Positions 5,890 to 12,931 of a stretch of 15,081 bases of DNA are shown piece by piece. Below the pieces are notes generated by a model. It searched no databases, was not told where the DNA came from, and worked only from the letters and a program-made list of their open reading frames with translations. This DNA comes from CAYGZA01 sp964354135. Its GTDB lineage: Bacteria; Planctomycetota; Planctomycetia; Pirellulales; Thermoguttaceae. Within the stretch, counting starts at the first letter, position 1. Each line of letters opens with the position of its first letter. The stretch spans positions 1 to 15,081 of the forward strand of contig CAYGZA010000154.1 in NCBI GenBank assembly GCA_964354135.1, in the 5' to 3' direction. The position numbers were made by a program, and so were the translations under genes.

Positions 5890-6954
5890 CTATGTGGCCC
5901 GGCGGGGCGGACAGCACTCGGGTGGGCAAACGTCCGGGCTGGGACCCATGGAACCGAGCGCAAGGCGATTCGGATGTTCGTCAACTCGTTCTCGAATCAG
6001 TTCCCGAATCATGGTGACAAACCGGGGGTGGGTGCCCACCACGCCCGCCCGAACCATACGGATGCCGAGATTCTCGCACAGCGCGGCCGCCTCGACGTCC
6101 AGGTCGTAGATGATCTCGATATGCTCGCTCAGGAACCCGATGGGGGCGATCACCACATCGCGGACGTCGGTGGTTTCGTGCAGGTGGACCAGGTGGTCGC
6201 GGACGTCGGGCTCGAGCCAAGGCTGCTGGGGCGGGCCGCTTCGGTTTTGGTATGCCAAGTCCCATTCCGTCCGCCCGACCCGCTCCGACACCAGCCTGCA
6301 CGCCTCGCGCAACTGGTGTTGGTACGAGCAGTGCTCGCTCATCGAGACGGGGATGCTGTGCGCGGTGTACACGAGCCGCGCCGCCTGACGCCGCTCGGCA
6401 GGGACCTCTTCCAGTGCGGCGGCCACCCGCTCGGCCAAGGGCTCGACGAAGCCCGGGTGGTTGTAGAACAGTCGAAGCTTGTCGACTTGCGGGGCCCGCG
6501 GCCCGACCGCTTGCCGCGCCGTTTCGACGTCTTCCCGGTATTGGCGGCAGCCGGAGAAGGAACCGAACGCGGAAGTGACAAAGGCCAAGGCGCGGCGGAC
6601 GCCGTCGTCGGCCATTTGCCGGACGACGTCGGGCAGGAGGGGATGCCAGTTCCGGTTTCCCCAGTAGACGGCCAACGGCGGCCCGTGGGCATTCAATTCG
6701 GCAATCACCGCCCGAAGAAGGGCCCGGTTCTGCTCGTTGATCGGGCTGACGCCGTCGAACAGATAGTAGCGCTCCGCGACCTCCAGCATTCGCTCGCGGG
6801 GGACTCTCTTGCCGGAGAGGACGTTTTCCAGGAAGGGGAGCACGTCTTCGCGGCGCTCCGGCCCGCCGAAAGAAATGAGGAGCAGAGCGTCGTACGTAGA
6901 GGGATGAGGGATGAAGGATGAAGGATGAATCGGGGAGTTCGCGCTATCGCTCAT
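5890..6954 (-). CDS. hemH: Ferrochelatase
   Basis: This 354-residue enzyme inserts Fe2+ into a porphyrin (protoporphyrin IX, or coproporphyrin III in the coproporphyrin branch) near the end of heme synthesis. Visible family marks are YDALLLISFGGPE (21-33), TSAFGSFSGCRQY (127-139), the catalytic His199 in YTAHSIP and Glu280 in FLSEHIEIIYDLD. The C terminus has Cys343, Cys347 and Cys348 in CPPECC, which could take part in a [2Fe-2S] cluster as in some ferrochelatases; this is unproven. The ATG at 6954 directly follows a stop codon, and no other ATG, GTG or TTG occurs before the conserved domain, so the start is forced. Residues 9-18 (IHPSSFIPHP) are encoded by a tandem repeat that also supplies the ribosome site and forms a hairpin over the start. 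tRNA-Glu lies 36 bp upstream. Confidence 0.95.
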   Translation of the reverse strand: MSDSANSPIHPSSFIPHPSTYDALLLISFGGPERREDVLPFLENVLSGKRVPRERMLEVAERYYLFDGVSPINEQNRALLRAVIAELNAHGPPLAVYWGNRNWHPLLPDVVRQMADDGVRRALAFVTSAFGSFSGCRQYREDVETARQAVGPRAPQVDKLRLFYNHPGFVEPLAERVAAALEEVPAERRQAARLVYTAHSIPVSMSEHCSYQHQLREACRLVSERVGRTEWDLAYQNRSGPPQQPWLEPDVRDHLVHLHETTDVRDVVIAPIGFLSEHIEIIYDLDVEAAALCENLGIRMVRAGVVGTHPRFVTMIRELIRERVDEHPNRLALGSMGPSPDVCPPECCPPRRAT

Positions 6955-6972
6955 TCATCCTTCATCCTTCAT
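6911..6972. repeat. Tandem GGATGAA repeat forming a perfect 20-bp inverted repeat over the hemH start
   Basis: The arms 6911-6930 and 6953-6972 are perfect reverse complements built from units of ATGAAGG, separated by 22 bases. Both arms are inside or next to the hemH 5' end: one supplies the AAGGA ribosome site and part of the ATG (6952-6954), the other encodes residues 9-14. More degenerate units continue on both sides (6901-6910 and 6973-6982). In the hemH transcript the stem would bury the ribosome site and most of the start codon. Confidence 0.85.
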
Positions 6973-6990
6973 AATTCATCCTTTTCCCAG

Positions 6991-7064
6991 TGACCCCGAC
7001 GGGATTTGAACCCGTGTTACAGGCTTGAAAGGCCTGTGTCCTAACCTGGTTAGACGACGGGGCC
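6991..7064 (-). tRNA. tRNA-Glu (anticodon TTC)
   Basis: On the minus strand the 74 bases fold as a full cloverleaf. The 7-bp acceptor stem has GGCCCCG paired with CGGGGTC (one G-T pair), the D arm is GTCT/GGAC, the anticodon stem is CAGGC/GCCTG with loop CTTTCAA, and the T arm is ACGGG/CCCGT with loop TTCAAAT. The anticodon TTC reads Glu codons. The discriminator base is A and CCA is not encoded. It lies 36 bp upstream of hemH on the same strand. Charged tRNA-Glu is also the precursor of heme in the C5 pathway. Confidence 0.96.
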
Positions 7065-7094
7065 CCATGGCGGGCAAGCGACAATCCACCCCCC

Positions 7095-7123
7095 TGTGTA
7101 TCCGGGGAGCAGGCATTCGTCAA
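7095..7123 (-). promoter_or_regulatory. Candidate promoter of tRNA-Glu
   Basis: On the minus strand TTGACG (7118-7123) lies 17 bases from TACACA (7095-7100), about 30 bases before the mature tRNA 5' end. The -35 match is good and the -10 is poor. It could also drive hemH as a read-through transcript. Confidence 0.4.
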
Positions 7124-7245
7124 GGCGTGGGCGAGGAATGAGCCCGCTCGAGACGCACCGTCAACTCGACGGCTGAATGGGGGCTGACGTGGAAGAGACC
7201 GGGGCGACGAGGCGGGTGCGATGCCACCGGGGGTGGGAAAATGTC

Positions 7246-7485
7246 CTAGGGATCGCCGGCCGTCTGGGCGGCGTCGGGGGTGCCCGGCTCCTTCTCCTTC
7301 GCCTTGCTTCCGGCGGCCGTCTCGTTGCGATGAATGGCGTCGAACACCTCGCGACGGTGGACCGGCACTTCTTTCGGGGCCTCGATTCCCAGGCGGACTT
7401 TGTCCCCTCGGATCTCGACGACGACGATCATAATGTCATCATTGATGACAATACTCTCGTTCTTCTTACGGGATAGTACCAACAT
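7246..7485 (-). CDS. csrA: Carbon storage regulator CsrA
   Basis: This 79-residue protein is an RNA-binding post-transcriptional regulator that binds GGA motifs in mRNA leaders, usually as a dimer that blocks ribosome access. The canonical beginning MLVLSRKKNESIVINDDI and the RNA-contact segment PVHRREVFDAI (41-51, with Arg44) are present. The last 25 residues are a polar tail beyond the core, within the family's usual range. The start at 7485 was chosen over an upstream frame extension because the conserved N terminus begins there and AAGGAA lies 6 bases or so upstream. The leader holds two GGA words, one in the ribosome site and one next to the ATG, so autoregulation is plausible. No flagellar gene or fliW is adjacent. 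Confidence 0.95.
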   Translation of the reverse strand: MLVLSRKKNESIVINDDIMIVVVEIRGDKVRLGIEAPKEVPVHRREVFDAIHRNETAAGSKAKEKEPGTPDAAQTAGDP

Positions 7486-7578
7486 CCTAAGTTCCTTCGT
7501 GCTCCGGCCGGGAGCGTACGTGCGCGAAATCCCGATACCATCTTCCTGCGGGTGTGCGCACCGGAACCACCTCAATTC

Positions 7579-7607
7579 AACATACGCTACCCATTGTGTC
7601 CAGTCAA
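7579..7607 (-). promoter_or_regulatory. Candidate csrA promoter
   Basis: On the minus strand TTGACT (7602-7607) is 17 bases from TATGTT (7579-7584), a good sigma-70-type match. Transcription would start near 7572 and give a leader of about 85 bases. Confidence 0.55.
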
Positions 7608-7840
7608 GCAAGTTTAGGACGTTCTGGGCCCTTCTGCGCGTCCGGCCGGCTCAAAAACGAAAAACTCCCCTATTCCGGTAAAACGCTCATTCTGGTGGCC
7701 ATGGTGCATCCCATGGAATGGGCAATGAATCGTTGCAAGTCCTTTTGCTCAAGCCACATAGAACGAATGGACGGCATCGGGAGTGATGAGCCGCATCCGT
7801 AGGAGATCCAGTAAACATAGGGGAGGTGCCAACCACTATT

Positions 7841-7869
7841 CGGACAGGTTGGCCTTTGCTATGTATAAT
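7841..7869 (+). promoter_or_regulatory. Candidate promoter of the nuo locus
   Basis: CGGACA (7841-7846) and a perfect TATAAT (7864-7869) are 17 bases apart, and TG directly precedes the -10. Transcription would start near 7876, giving a leader of about 280 bases before nuoI. Confidence 0.45.
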
Positions 7870-8158
7870 CGTCGGATACCATGCCACCTTTTGTGGGTGA
7901 GTAGGGGGGTAGCCGTCTTGTCAGGGCGGCACGATGGCCGGTTCTGAAAAGGACTCAGCCCGCGCGGCGATCGGGTCTCGACCGGCCGCGGCCGATTCGG
8001 AGCTTCCGGCCGGTTTGGGGGTTCGTGCGGAAGGTCTTTTCGGCCAACTCGCCTCGCCAAATCCTCCTTTGGCTTGACAGTTTCGCCGTGGCCTTGAAAG
8101 ATGGAGGTGAAACGGGAGTTCAGGGCAAGCACGCCGGGAAGGAAACGAGTAACGGCCG

Positions 8159-8719
8159 ATGGGTAGGTGGTTTGCGAATTGTGGGCGAGGGCTGGGTCGC
8201 TGGTTCGGCAACATCGCGCACGTGGTGTATACCGTCCTGGCGGCCCTATGGGTCACGGTGCGCTATTGGATTAGGACCTATCATCCCTCGCGCAAAACCT
8301 TTACGGAGCATTTCGAGTATCCGGAACTGCCGGTTCCGGTGGCGGGCCGGTACCGCGGCTTTCACCGTTTTGACCTCAGCACTTGCATCGCCTGCGAGCG
8401 ATGCGCCCGCGATTGCCCGGTGGACTGCATCTACATCGGCAAAGAGCGGGTCGAGGGGCGCAAGGGGTTCCGGGTCACCAGTTTCGTGATCGACTACACC
8501 AAGTGCATGTTCTGTGCCCTGTGCACGGAATCGTGCCCTGTGGACTGCATTTTCATGGGTTCGACGCACGACTTGAGCAACTACAGCCGGGACGGGTGTT
8601 TGGTGGACTATTCCCGTCTCCCGCTGGAGATTGCCTGGGGTCGGGCGACGTTGAACCCGACGGCAGTCGCCCTCTCGAAGCTCATCGCCAAGCCGGTCCA
8701 TGAAGGGCCCAATCAGTAG
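8159..8719 (+). CDS. nuoI: NADH-quinone oxidoreductase subunit I
   Basis: This 186-residue iron-sulfur protein carries electrons through two [4Fe-4S] clusters (N6a and N6b) in the quinone-reducing arm of complex I, on the cytoplasmic side of the membrane. The cluster motifs are C76xxC79xxC82xxxC86P and C116xxC119xxC122xxxC126P. An N-terminal amphipathic helix (about 17-40, HVVYTVLAALWVTVRYWIRT) and YP at 54-55 match the family. Each motif is followed by VDC, giving extra cysteines at 90 and 130. The length is usual. It is the first gene of the locus rather than lying between nuoH and nuoJ as in most operons. The start has a GAAGG about 15 bases upstream, which is far, so the exact start is fairly but not fully sure. 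Confidence 0.93.
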   Translation: MGRWFANCGRGLGRWFGNIAHVVYTVLAALWVTVRYWIRTYHPSRKTFTEHFEYPELPVPVAGRYRGFHRFDLSTCIACERCARDCPVDCIYIGKERVEGRKGFRVTSFVIDYTKCMFCALCTESCPVDCIFMGSTHDLSNYSRDGCLVDYSRLPLEIAWGRATLNPTAVALSKLIAKPVHEGPNQ

Positions 8720-8792
8720 GCGGTCGGGAAGACGGTCCTGTTTCGGACGAATTGGGGAAGTATCCACGCATAGACCCGGGAGACGTCGACCG

Positions 8793-9266
8793 ATGCCGCG
8801 GCAGCCATCGCAACCCGTCAGGGTATTCACCGTGCAGGAGGCCAACGCCACGTTGCCCTTGGTGAGGGCCATCGTGGCCGATTTGGCGGCATTGTCGCGA
8901 GACGTCTACGATCGCCGCCAGCGGTTATTGCTCTTGAACAGCGGCCGCCAGCCGCGCCCGCAGGATCCCTATCAGGAGGAGTTGGCCCAAATCGAGGAAG
9001 AGCTGAAAAAAGACACCCGCCGCTTGCAGGAGTACATCGAGGAGCTGCGGCAGTTGGGGGTCGAGCCAAAAAGCGCGACCGAGGGGCTGGTCGACTTCGT
9101 GAGCGTGATGGACGGCCGCCGGGTGTACTTGTGCTGGAAGCTGGGCGAGCCGGAAATCCTCTATTGGCACGAGCTGGACGCCGGCTATCGCGGCAGGCAG
9201 CCGCTGGCCATGGGCATCGGGGCGGGTGACGGCTTTGCCGACGGACAGGCCGAGTCGGGGGGGTAG
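8793..9266 (+). CDS. DUF2203 family protein
   Basis: This 157-residue soluble protein belongs, by recall, to DUF2203: an N-terminal RVFTVQEANATLPLVRAIV, a long helical or coiled-coil middle (about 24-95, with EELAQIEEELKKDTRRLQEYIEEL) and a conserved C-terminal core, GLVDFVSVMDGRRVYLCWK then EPEILYWHELDAGYRGRQPL. The function of the family is not known to me. The ATG at 8793 was chosen because GGGAG lies 10-11 bases upstream and because the conserved start follows; an extension to 8700 overlaps nuoI and looks unrelated. It sits between nuoI and nuoA on the same strand with 73 bp and 79 bp gaps, so it is probably transcribed with them. A role in complex I assembly is only a guess from position. 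Confidence 0.88.
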   Translation: MPRQPSQPVRVFTVQEANATLPLVRAIVADLAALSRDVYDRRQRLLLLNSGRQPRPQDPYQEELAQIEEELKKDTRRLQEYIEELRQLGVEPKSATEGLVDFVSVMDGRRVYLCWKLGEPEILYWHELDAGYRGRQPLAMGIGAGDGFADGQAESGG

Positions 9267-9276
9267 GGCCCGCGGG

Positions 9277-9304
9277 TTGCAAATCGAGTCGCAGCCCCTA
9301 CAAT
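9277..9304 (+). promoter_or_regulatory. Candidate internal promoter before nuoA
   Basis: TTGCAA (9277-9282) and TACAAT (9299-9304) are 16 bases apart in the 79-bp gap before nuoA. The -10 matches 5 of 6 positions. It would let the nuoA-L block be transcribed separately from nuoI and the DUF2203 gene. Confidence 0.45.
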
Positions 9305-9345
9305 GATCGGTTTCCGAAGCGACGCAACCCTGCGACGGGCACGCG

Positions 9346-9981
9346 ATGACTGCCATCTCGATCGTCGGCTACCTGATTCTCTTCGCAGGAGCGGGTTTCC
9401 TGTTTCTCTTCGGTGCCCTGCTGGTGGGGCGGCTCTTGCGTCCGCGGGCACCGCAACCCGCGAAGCTGGAGACCTCCGAGTGCGGGGAGCCGGCGATCGG
9501 GTCCGGTTTCGTGCAGTTCGACCTGCGGTTCTACGTCGTCGCCCTGGTGTTCCTCATTTTCGAGGTTGAGGTGGCGTTCTTCTTTCCGTGGGCCACGGTC
9601 TTCGGAAAAGCGGCCCAACTGGCGCACGAGCCCGACCTGGTGCAGGCTGCTGCGCCAGAGCCGACGTCGCCAACGTCGGCGCCCGCGGTAAGGCTAAGCA
9701 AGGCGGCGGAGAAACGCCTGAACGACTTGGCAGTCAGGGAGCCGCGGGTCCCGGACCCGACCGCGAGCCCGCAAGCGAACTCCCGGGCGATTGAGACCGC
9801 CGCGCGGCGCCTGGCGGGAATGGCCATGGCGGACATCGCGGTGTTCTTCGGCGTGCTGCTGGTCGGTTTTGCCTACGTTTGGAGGCGGGGAGACCTGGAC
9901 TGGGTCCGCGCCCTGCCGCGGCAGCCGGAAGGAACGGTCGAAAACCCTCTGCCCGTGTCGGTGGCCGCGATGGTCCGGTAG
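9346..9981 (+). CDS. nuoA: NADH-quinone oxidoreductase subunit A with long insertion
   Basis: NuoA is a three-helix membrane subunit of complex I whose TM1-TM2 loop lies next to the quinone channel. Here TM1 is about 5-30, the loop carries ETSECGEP and GFVQFDLRFY (42-63), TM2 is about 62-84 (LVFLIFEVEVAFFFPW) and TM3 is about 161-178. Usual length is about 120-145 residues; this one has 211 because a Pro/Ala-rich, charged segment of about 70 residues (88-158) lies between TM2 and TM3, on the side where most homologues have a short loop, and the C-terminal tail is also extended. The frame is continuous, so this is not a frameshift. No cysteine motif of NuoB is within the insertion. nuoC follows after 11 bp. 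Confidence 0.92.
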   Translation: MTAISIVGYLILFAGAGFLFLFGALLVGRLLRPRAPQPAKLETSECGEPAIGSGFVQFDLRFYVVALVFLIFEVEVAFFFPWATVFGKAAQLAHEPDLVQAAAPEPTSPTSAPAVRLSKAAEKRLNDLAVREPRVPDPTASPQANSRAIETAARRLAGMAMADIAVFFGVLLVGFAYVWRRGDLDWVRALPRQPEGTVENPLPVSVAAMVR

Positions 9982-9992
9982 AGCGACGTCCC

Positions 9993-10517
9993 ATGAAGGT
10001 GCAGACCATCGTGCAACGGATTTCGGAGCGGTTCGGCCCCGCGGTCGCCGGCGGCAACCTGGAAGCGCTCGATCCCTGGGTCGTGGTCTCGGCCGAGGCG
10101 TTGCCGGAAATCTGCCGCTATCTCCGCGACGATCCGGACCTGCGATTCAACCTCCTCCATTGCATCACGGCCGTCGATTACGTCCAGGTCGATCCCAAGA
10201 GGAAGCTGGAGTGCGAGCCGCACCTGGAGGTGATCTATCACCTGTCGAGCCTGGCACACAAGCACCGGCTCGTGCTGAAGGTGATGCTGCCGCGGTGGAA
10301 AGACGGCGCCCTAGGCCGGCTCCCCGAAGTGCCGACGGTCAGCCACCTCTGGAGCACGGCCAACTGGCACGAGCGCGAGGTGTACGACCTTTCCGGCGTC
10401 CGCTTCGCGGGCCACCCGGACCTGCGGCGGATCCTTTGCCCGGAAGACTGGGCAGGCCACCCGCTGCGCAAGGACTACGAGATGCCGCTCGAATACCACG
10501 GGATCCGGGCGAGATAG
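9993..10517 (+). CDS. nuoC: NADH-quinone oxidoreductase subunit C
   Basis: This 174-residue subunit (30-kDa type) is a structural part of the peripheral arm that packs against NuoD; it has no cofactor. The signature is clear: HEREVYDLSGVRFAGHPDLR followed by RILCPEDW and GHPLRKDYEMP near the C terminus. The length fits a stand-alone NuoC, not a NuoCD fusion. The start at 9993 (ATGAAGG) lies 11 bp after nuoA, whereas the longer frame would overlap nuoA. In most bacteria nuoB lies between nuoA and nuoC; here nothing fits in the 11-bp gap. It is followed by nuoD after 4 bp. Confidence 0.95.
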   Translation: MKVQTIVQRISERFGPAVAGGNLEALDPWVVVSAEALPEICRYLRDDPDLRFNLLHCITAVDYVQVDPKRKLECEPHLEVIYHLSSLAHKHRLVLKVMLPRWKDGALGRLPEVPTVSHLWSTANWHEREVYDLSGVRFAGHPDLRRILCPEDWAGHPLRKDYEMPLEYHGIRAR

Positions 10518-10521
10518 GGCG

Positions 10522-11742
10522 ATGGCAGGAGAACGCACATCCTCCGAGCGCGACGGTCCCGGGTTGGCGGAGTTCGACGTCCGCACGGACGAGATGCTGG
10601 TCAACATGGGCCCGCAACACCCCAGCACCCACGGGGTGCTGCGGCTGGTGCTTCGGACCGACGGCGAGGTGGTCCTGGAGGTCACGCCGCAGATCGGCTA
10701 CCTGCACCGCTGCGCGGAGAAGATCGGCGAGAACGTCACGCCGCGGCAGTGGATTCCCTATACCGACCGCATGGACTACCTGGCCGGGATGAACATGAAT
10801 CTCGGTTGGGCCCTCGCGGTGGAGAAGCTCCTCGGGCTGGAGGTGCCGGAGAAGGGCCGGCACTTGCGGATCATCATCGCCGAGCTGAACCGCATTGCCA
10901 GCCATCTGGTGGCGGTCTCGGCCTACGGCTTGGACCTCGGCAGCTTCACGCCCTATATGTATTGCTTCCGCGAGCGGGAGAAGATCGTCGACCTTTTCGA
11001 GCTGGCCTGCGGGGCACGGCTGACGTACAGCTACCTCACCGTGGGCGGGGCCACGGCCGACTTGCCGCCCGGCTGGATCGAGCAGTGCGAAGCGTTCCTC
11101 GATCAGTTCGACCCGGTGATCGACGAGCTGCACGCCATGCTCACCAGCAACGCGATCTTCATCCGCCGCACGGCCGGGGTCGGGGTGCTGCCGCCCGAGA
11201 TGGCGGTTGACTACGGCTGCACCGGCCCGGTGCTGCGGGGAAGCGGGGTCGACTGGGACCTCCGCCGCGACGGCGATCCCTGGTACACGAAGACGTACGA
11301 CGGCTACCGGTTCGAGGTGATCGCCGAGGTCGGCGGCCGCTATCCGCAGGATCAGAAGTATCCTCCGGTGCCGAAGATCGCCGTGCTGGGCGACTGCTGG
11401 CACCGCTTCTACGTGCGGATGCTGGAGGTGGTGCAGTCGATCGGCCTCGTGCGGCAGGCGATCGACCGATACCGCCGCGCTTCCGGCGGCATCGGCGAGC
11501 CGATCCGCCTGATGCAGAAGCTGCCCAAAGGAGAGGCCTACCTGGAGACCGAGGCCCCCAAAGGGCAGATGGGCTTCATGGTCGTCAGCGACGGCCAGGC
11601 GATCCCCTGGCGCACCCGGGCCCGCAGCAGCAGTTTCTGCAACCTCTCGGTCATCTCCGAGTTGTGCCGCGGCTGCCTGATCGCCGACGTGCCGGCGATT
11701 CTCGGCTCGCTGGACATCGTGCTGGGGGAGATCGACCGGTGA
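10522..11742 (+). CDS. nuoD: NADH-quinone oxidoreductase subunit D
   Basis: This 406-residue subunit (49-kDa type) forms the quinone pocket with NuoB and NuoH. The conserved NMGPQHPSTHGVLRL (28-42) and YTDRMDYL (80-87) are present; by alignment from memory, His37 and Tyr86 correspond to the quinone-head ligands His38 and Tyr87 of Thermus Nqo4. ELNRIASHL, SFTPYMYCFREREK, GVGVLPPE and the C-terminal VPAILGSLDIVLGEIDR also match the family. The usual glycine after HR/HT in the IGYLHxG loop is a cysteine here (IGYLHRCAEK, Cys64). The start lies 4 bp after nuoC and the order C-D is kept, so co-translation is likely. Confidence 0.97.
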   Translation: MAGERTSSERDGPGLAEFDVRTDEMLVNMGPQHPSTHGVLRLVLRTDGEVVLEVTPQIGYLHRCAEKIGENVTPRQWIPYTDRMDYLAGMNMNLGWALAVEKLLGLEVPEKGRHLRIIIAELNRIASHLVAVSAYGLDLGSFTPYMYCFREREKIVDLFELACGARLTYSYLTVGGATADLPPGWIEQCEAFLDQFDPVIDELHAMLTSNAIFIRRTAGVGVLPPEMAVDYGCTGPVLRGSGVDWDLRRDGDPWYTKTYDGYRFEVIAEVGGRYPQDQKYPPVPKIAVLGDCWHRFYVRMLEVVQSIGLVRQAIDRYRRASGGIGEPIRLMQKLPKGEAYLETEAPKGQMGFMVVSDGQAIPWRTRARSSSFCNLSVISELCRGCLIADVPAILGSLDIVLGEIDR

Positions 11743-11768
11743 GAAACGTCCATCGCTAGGATCGACAC

Positions 11769-12929
11769 GTGGCGGAGCACCTGAAGCAGTTTCTGTCCCC
11801 TTCCTTGGCGTACGGCATCGCCGCGCTGGTCCACGTGGCGCTGCTGCTGGGGCTGGCGCTCCTGGCCGCGGCGGCCTTCACCTGGCTGGAGCGCAAGGCA
11901 GCGGGCCGGATGCAGGACAGGCTCGGGCCGACCCGGGTGGGCGGCCGCTTCGGATGGCTCCAGTCCGTCGCCGACGGGATCAAGCTCATCTGCAAAGAGG
12001 ATATCATCCCCAAAGCGGCCGACCGGCTCCTCTTCCGGGCCGCCCCGTACATCAGCTTCTGCGCCTCCTTCAGCGTCTATCTCGCGTTGCCGTTTGCCGA
12101 CGGCTGGGTCGCGCAGCACCTGAACTCCGCGGTGTTCTTCATCCTCGCCGTGGCCGGCTTGGAGGTCCTGGGAGTGATCCTCGGCGGCTACGCCTCGGGG
12201 TCGAAGTGGTCGCTCTTCGGGGCGATGCGCGAGGCCGCCCAGGTCGTTAGCTACGAAGTCCCCATGGCCTTCTGTGCGGTGATCCCCGTGATGGTCGCCG
12301 GGACGATGGACCTGGTCGAGATCGGCAACCTCCAGGCAGGCTGGTTCACCCACTGGCTGATTTTCCACGACCCGTTCATCTTCGTGACTTTCTTCGTGTA
12401 CCTCACCTGCGCGGTGGCGAGCGTCAACCGGGCGCCTTTCGACCTGGCCGAGGCAGAGAGCGAGCTCGTGGCCGGGTTCATGACCGAGTATTCCGGATTC
12501 CGCTGGAGCATCTTCTTCATGGCGGAGTACGCCGCGATGTTCGCCGTCAGCGGGCTGGCCGCGATCCTCTTCCTGGGCGGCTGGAACGGGCCGATCCCGA
12601 TTGCCCACTGGCTGGGACTGACCCACGACGTGCATCCCCTGGCCGGCTGGCTCGGCAACTTCCTCGGGATGTGCAACATGCTGCTGAAGTGTACGGCCGG
12701 GGTAGCGTTCATGATGTGGCTCCGCTGGAGCCTGCCCCGGCTGCGGATCGACCAGGTGATGGCGGTCTGCTGGAAATACTGCACGCCCTTGGCGGCGGCG
12801 ATGTTCCTCGGGGCCATGTGGTGGGTCTATGCGCAACCCCTGGACGCGGTCTTCGGCGGCCGGCCCGCCGTGGACGTCGGCGGCGGTCCGGCGGCGATCG
12901 TCACCGCGGCGGGAATCGGAGGACGCTAG
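11769..12929 (+). CDS. nuoH: NADH-quinone oxidoreductase subunit H
   Basis: This 386-residue membrane subunit joins the peripheral and membrane arms and forms the quinone entry tunnel. It starts with GTG, preceded by AGGA at a good distance. Visible marks are LERKAAGRMQDRLGPTRVG (40-58), the conserved charged loop FDLAEAESELVAGFMTEYSG (224-243) and LRWSLPRLRIDQVM (318-331), with about eight hydrophobic helices between. The length is somewhat above the usual 320-350 because of a C-terminal extension (from about 355) rich in Gly/Ala. nuoJ follows after 2 bp; nuoI, which usually lies between nuoH and nuoJ, is not here. Confidence 0.96.
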   Translation: MAEHLKQFLSPSLAYGIAALVHVALLLGLALLAAAAFTWLERKAAGRMQDRLGPTRVGGRFGWLQSVADGIKLICKEDIIPKAADRLLFRAAPYISFCASFSVYLALPFADGWVAQHLNSAVFFILAVAGLEVLGVILGGYASGSKWSLFGAMREAAQVVSYEVPMAFCAVIPVMVAGTMDLVEIGNLQAGWFTHWLIFHDPFIFVTFFVYLTCAVASVNRAPFDLAEAESELVAGFMTEYSGFRWSIFFMAEYAAMFAVSGLAAILFLGGWNGPIPIAHWLGLTHDVHPLAGWLGNFLGMCNMLLKCTAGVAFMMWLRWSLPRLRIDQVMAVCWKYCTPLAAAMFLGAMWWVYAQPLDAVFGGRPAVDVGGGPAAIVTAAGIGGR

Positions 12930-12931
12930 GC

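Larger units (their letters stand above)
7486..8158. other. Divergent intergenic region between csrA and the nuo locus
   Basis: This 673-bp stretch has no convincing gene. On the minus side it holds the csrA promoter and leader. On the plus side it holds a possible nuo promoter (7841-7869), another TTGACA at 8074-8079 with a weak -10 (AAAGAT), and a 47-codon frame (7934-8077) with no recognisable motif. Minus-strand frames across 7687-8256 are low in similarity to anything I know and overlap the nuoI start. A long leader for the nuo transcript is the simplest reading. Confidence 0.5.

Noticed and set aside
5974..6921. Plus-strand open frame of 315 codons opposite hemH
   Set aside because: It is an antisense shadow caused by high third-position G+C; hemH has clear catalytic motifs on the other strand.
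7434..7450. Perfect 17-bp palindrome TGTCATCATTGATGACA within csrA
   Set aside because: It encodes the conserved VINDDI stretch of CsrA, so codon constraint explains it; an operator inside the gene is not needed.
8700..8792. N-terminal extension of the DUF2203 protein to 8700
   Set aside because: It would overlap nuoI, is Arg/Gly-rich without conservation, and a good ribosome site precedes the ATG at 8793.
9346..9993. Hidden nuoB fused into the long nuoA
   Set aside because: The extra segment lacks the paired-cysteine and later cysteine motifs that NuoB needs for cluster N2.
10339..12836. Minus-strand open frames of 354 and 432 codons opposite nuoC/nuoD and nuoD/nuoH
   Set aside because: They are His/Arg/Asp-rich antisense translations of conserved nuo genes with no domain of their own.
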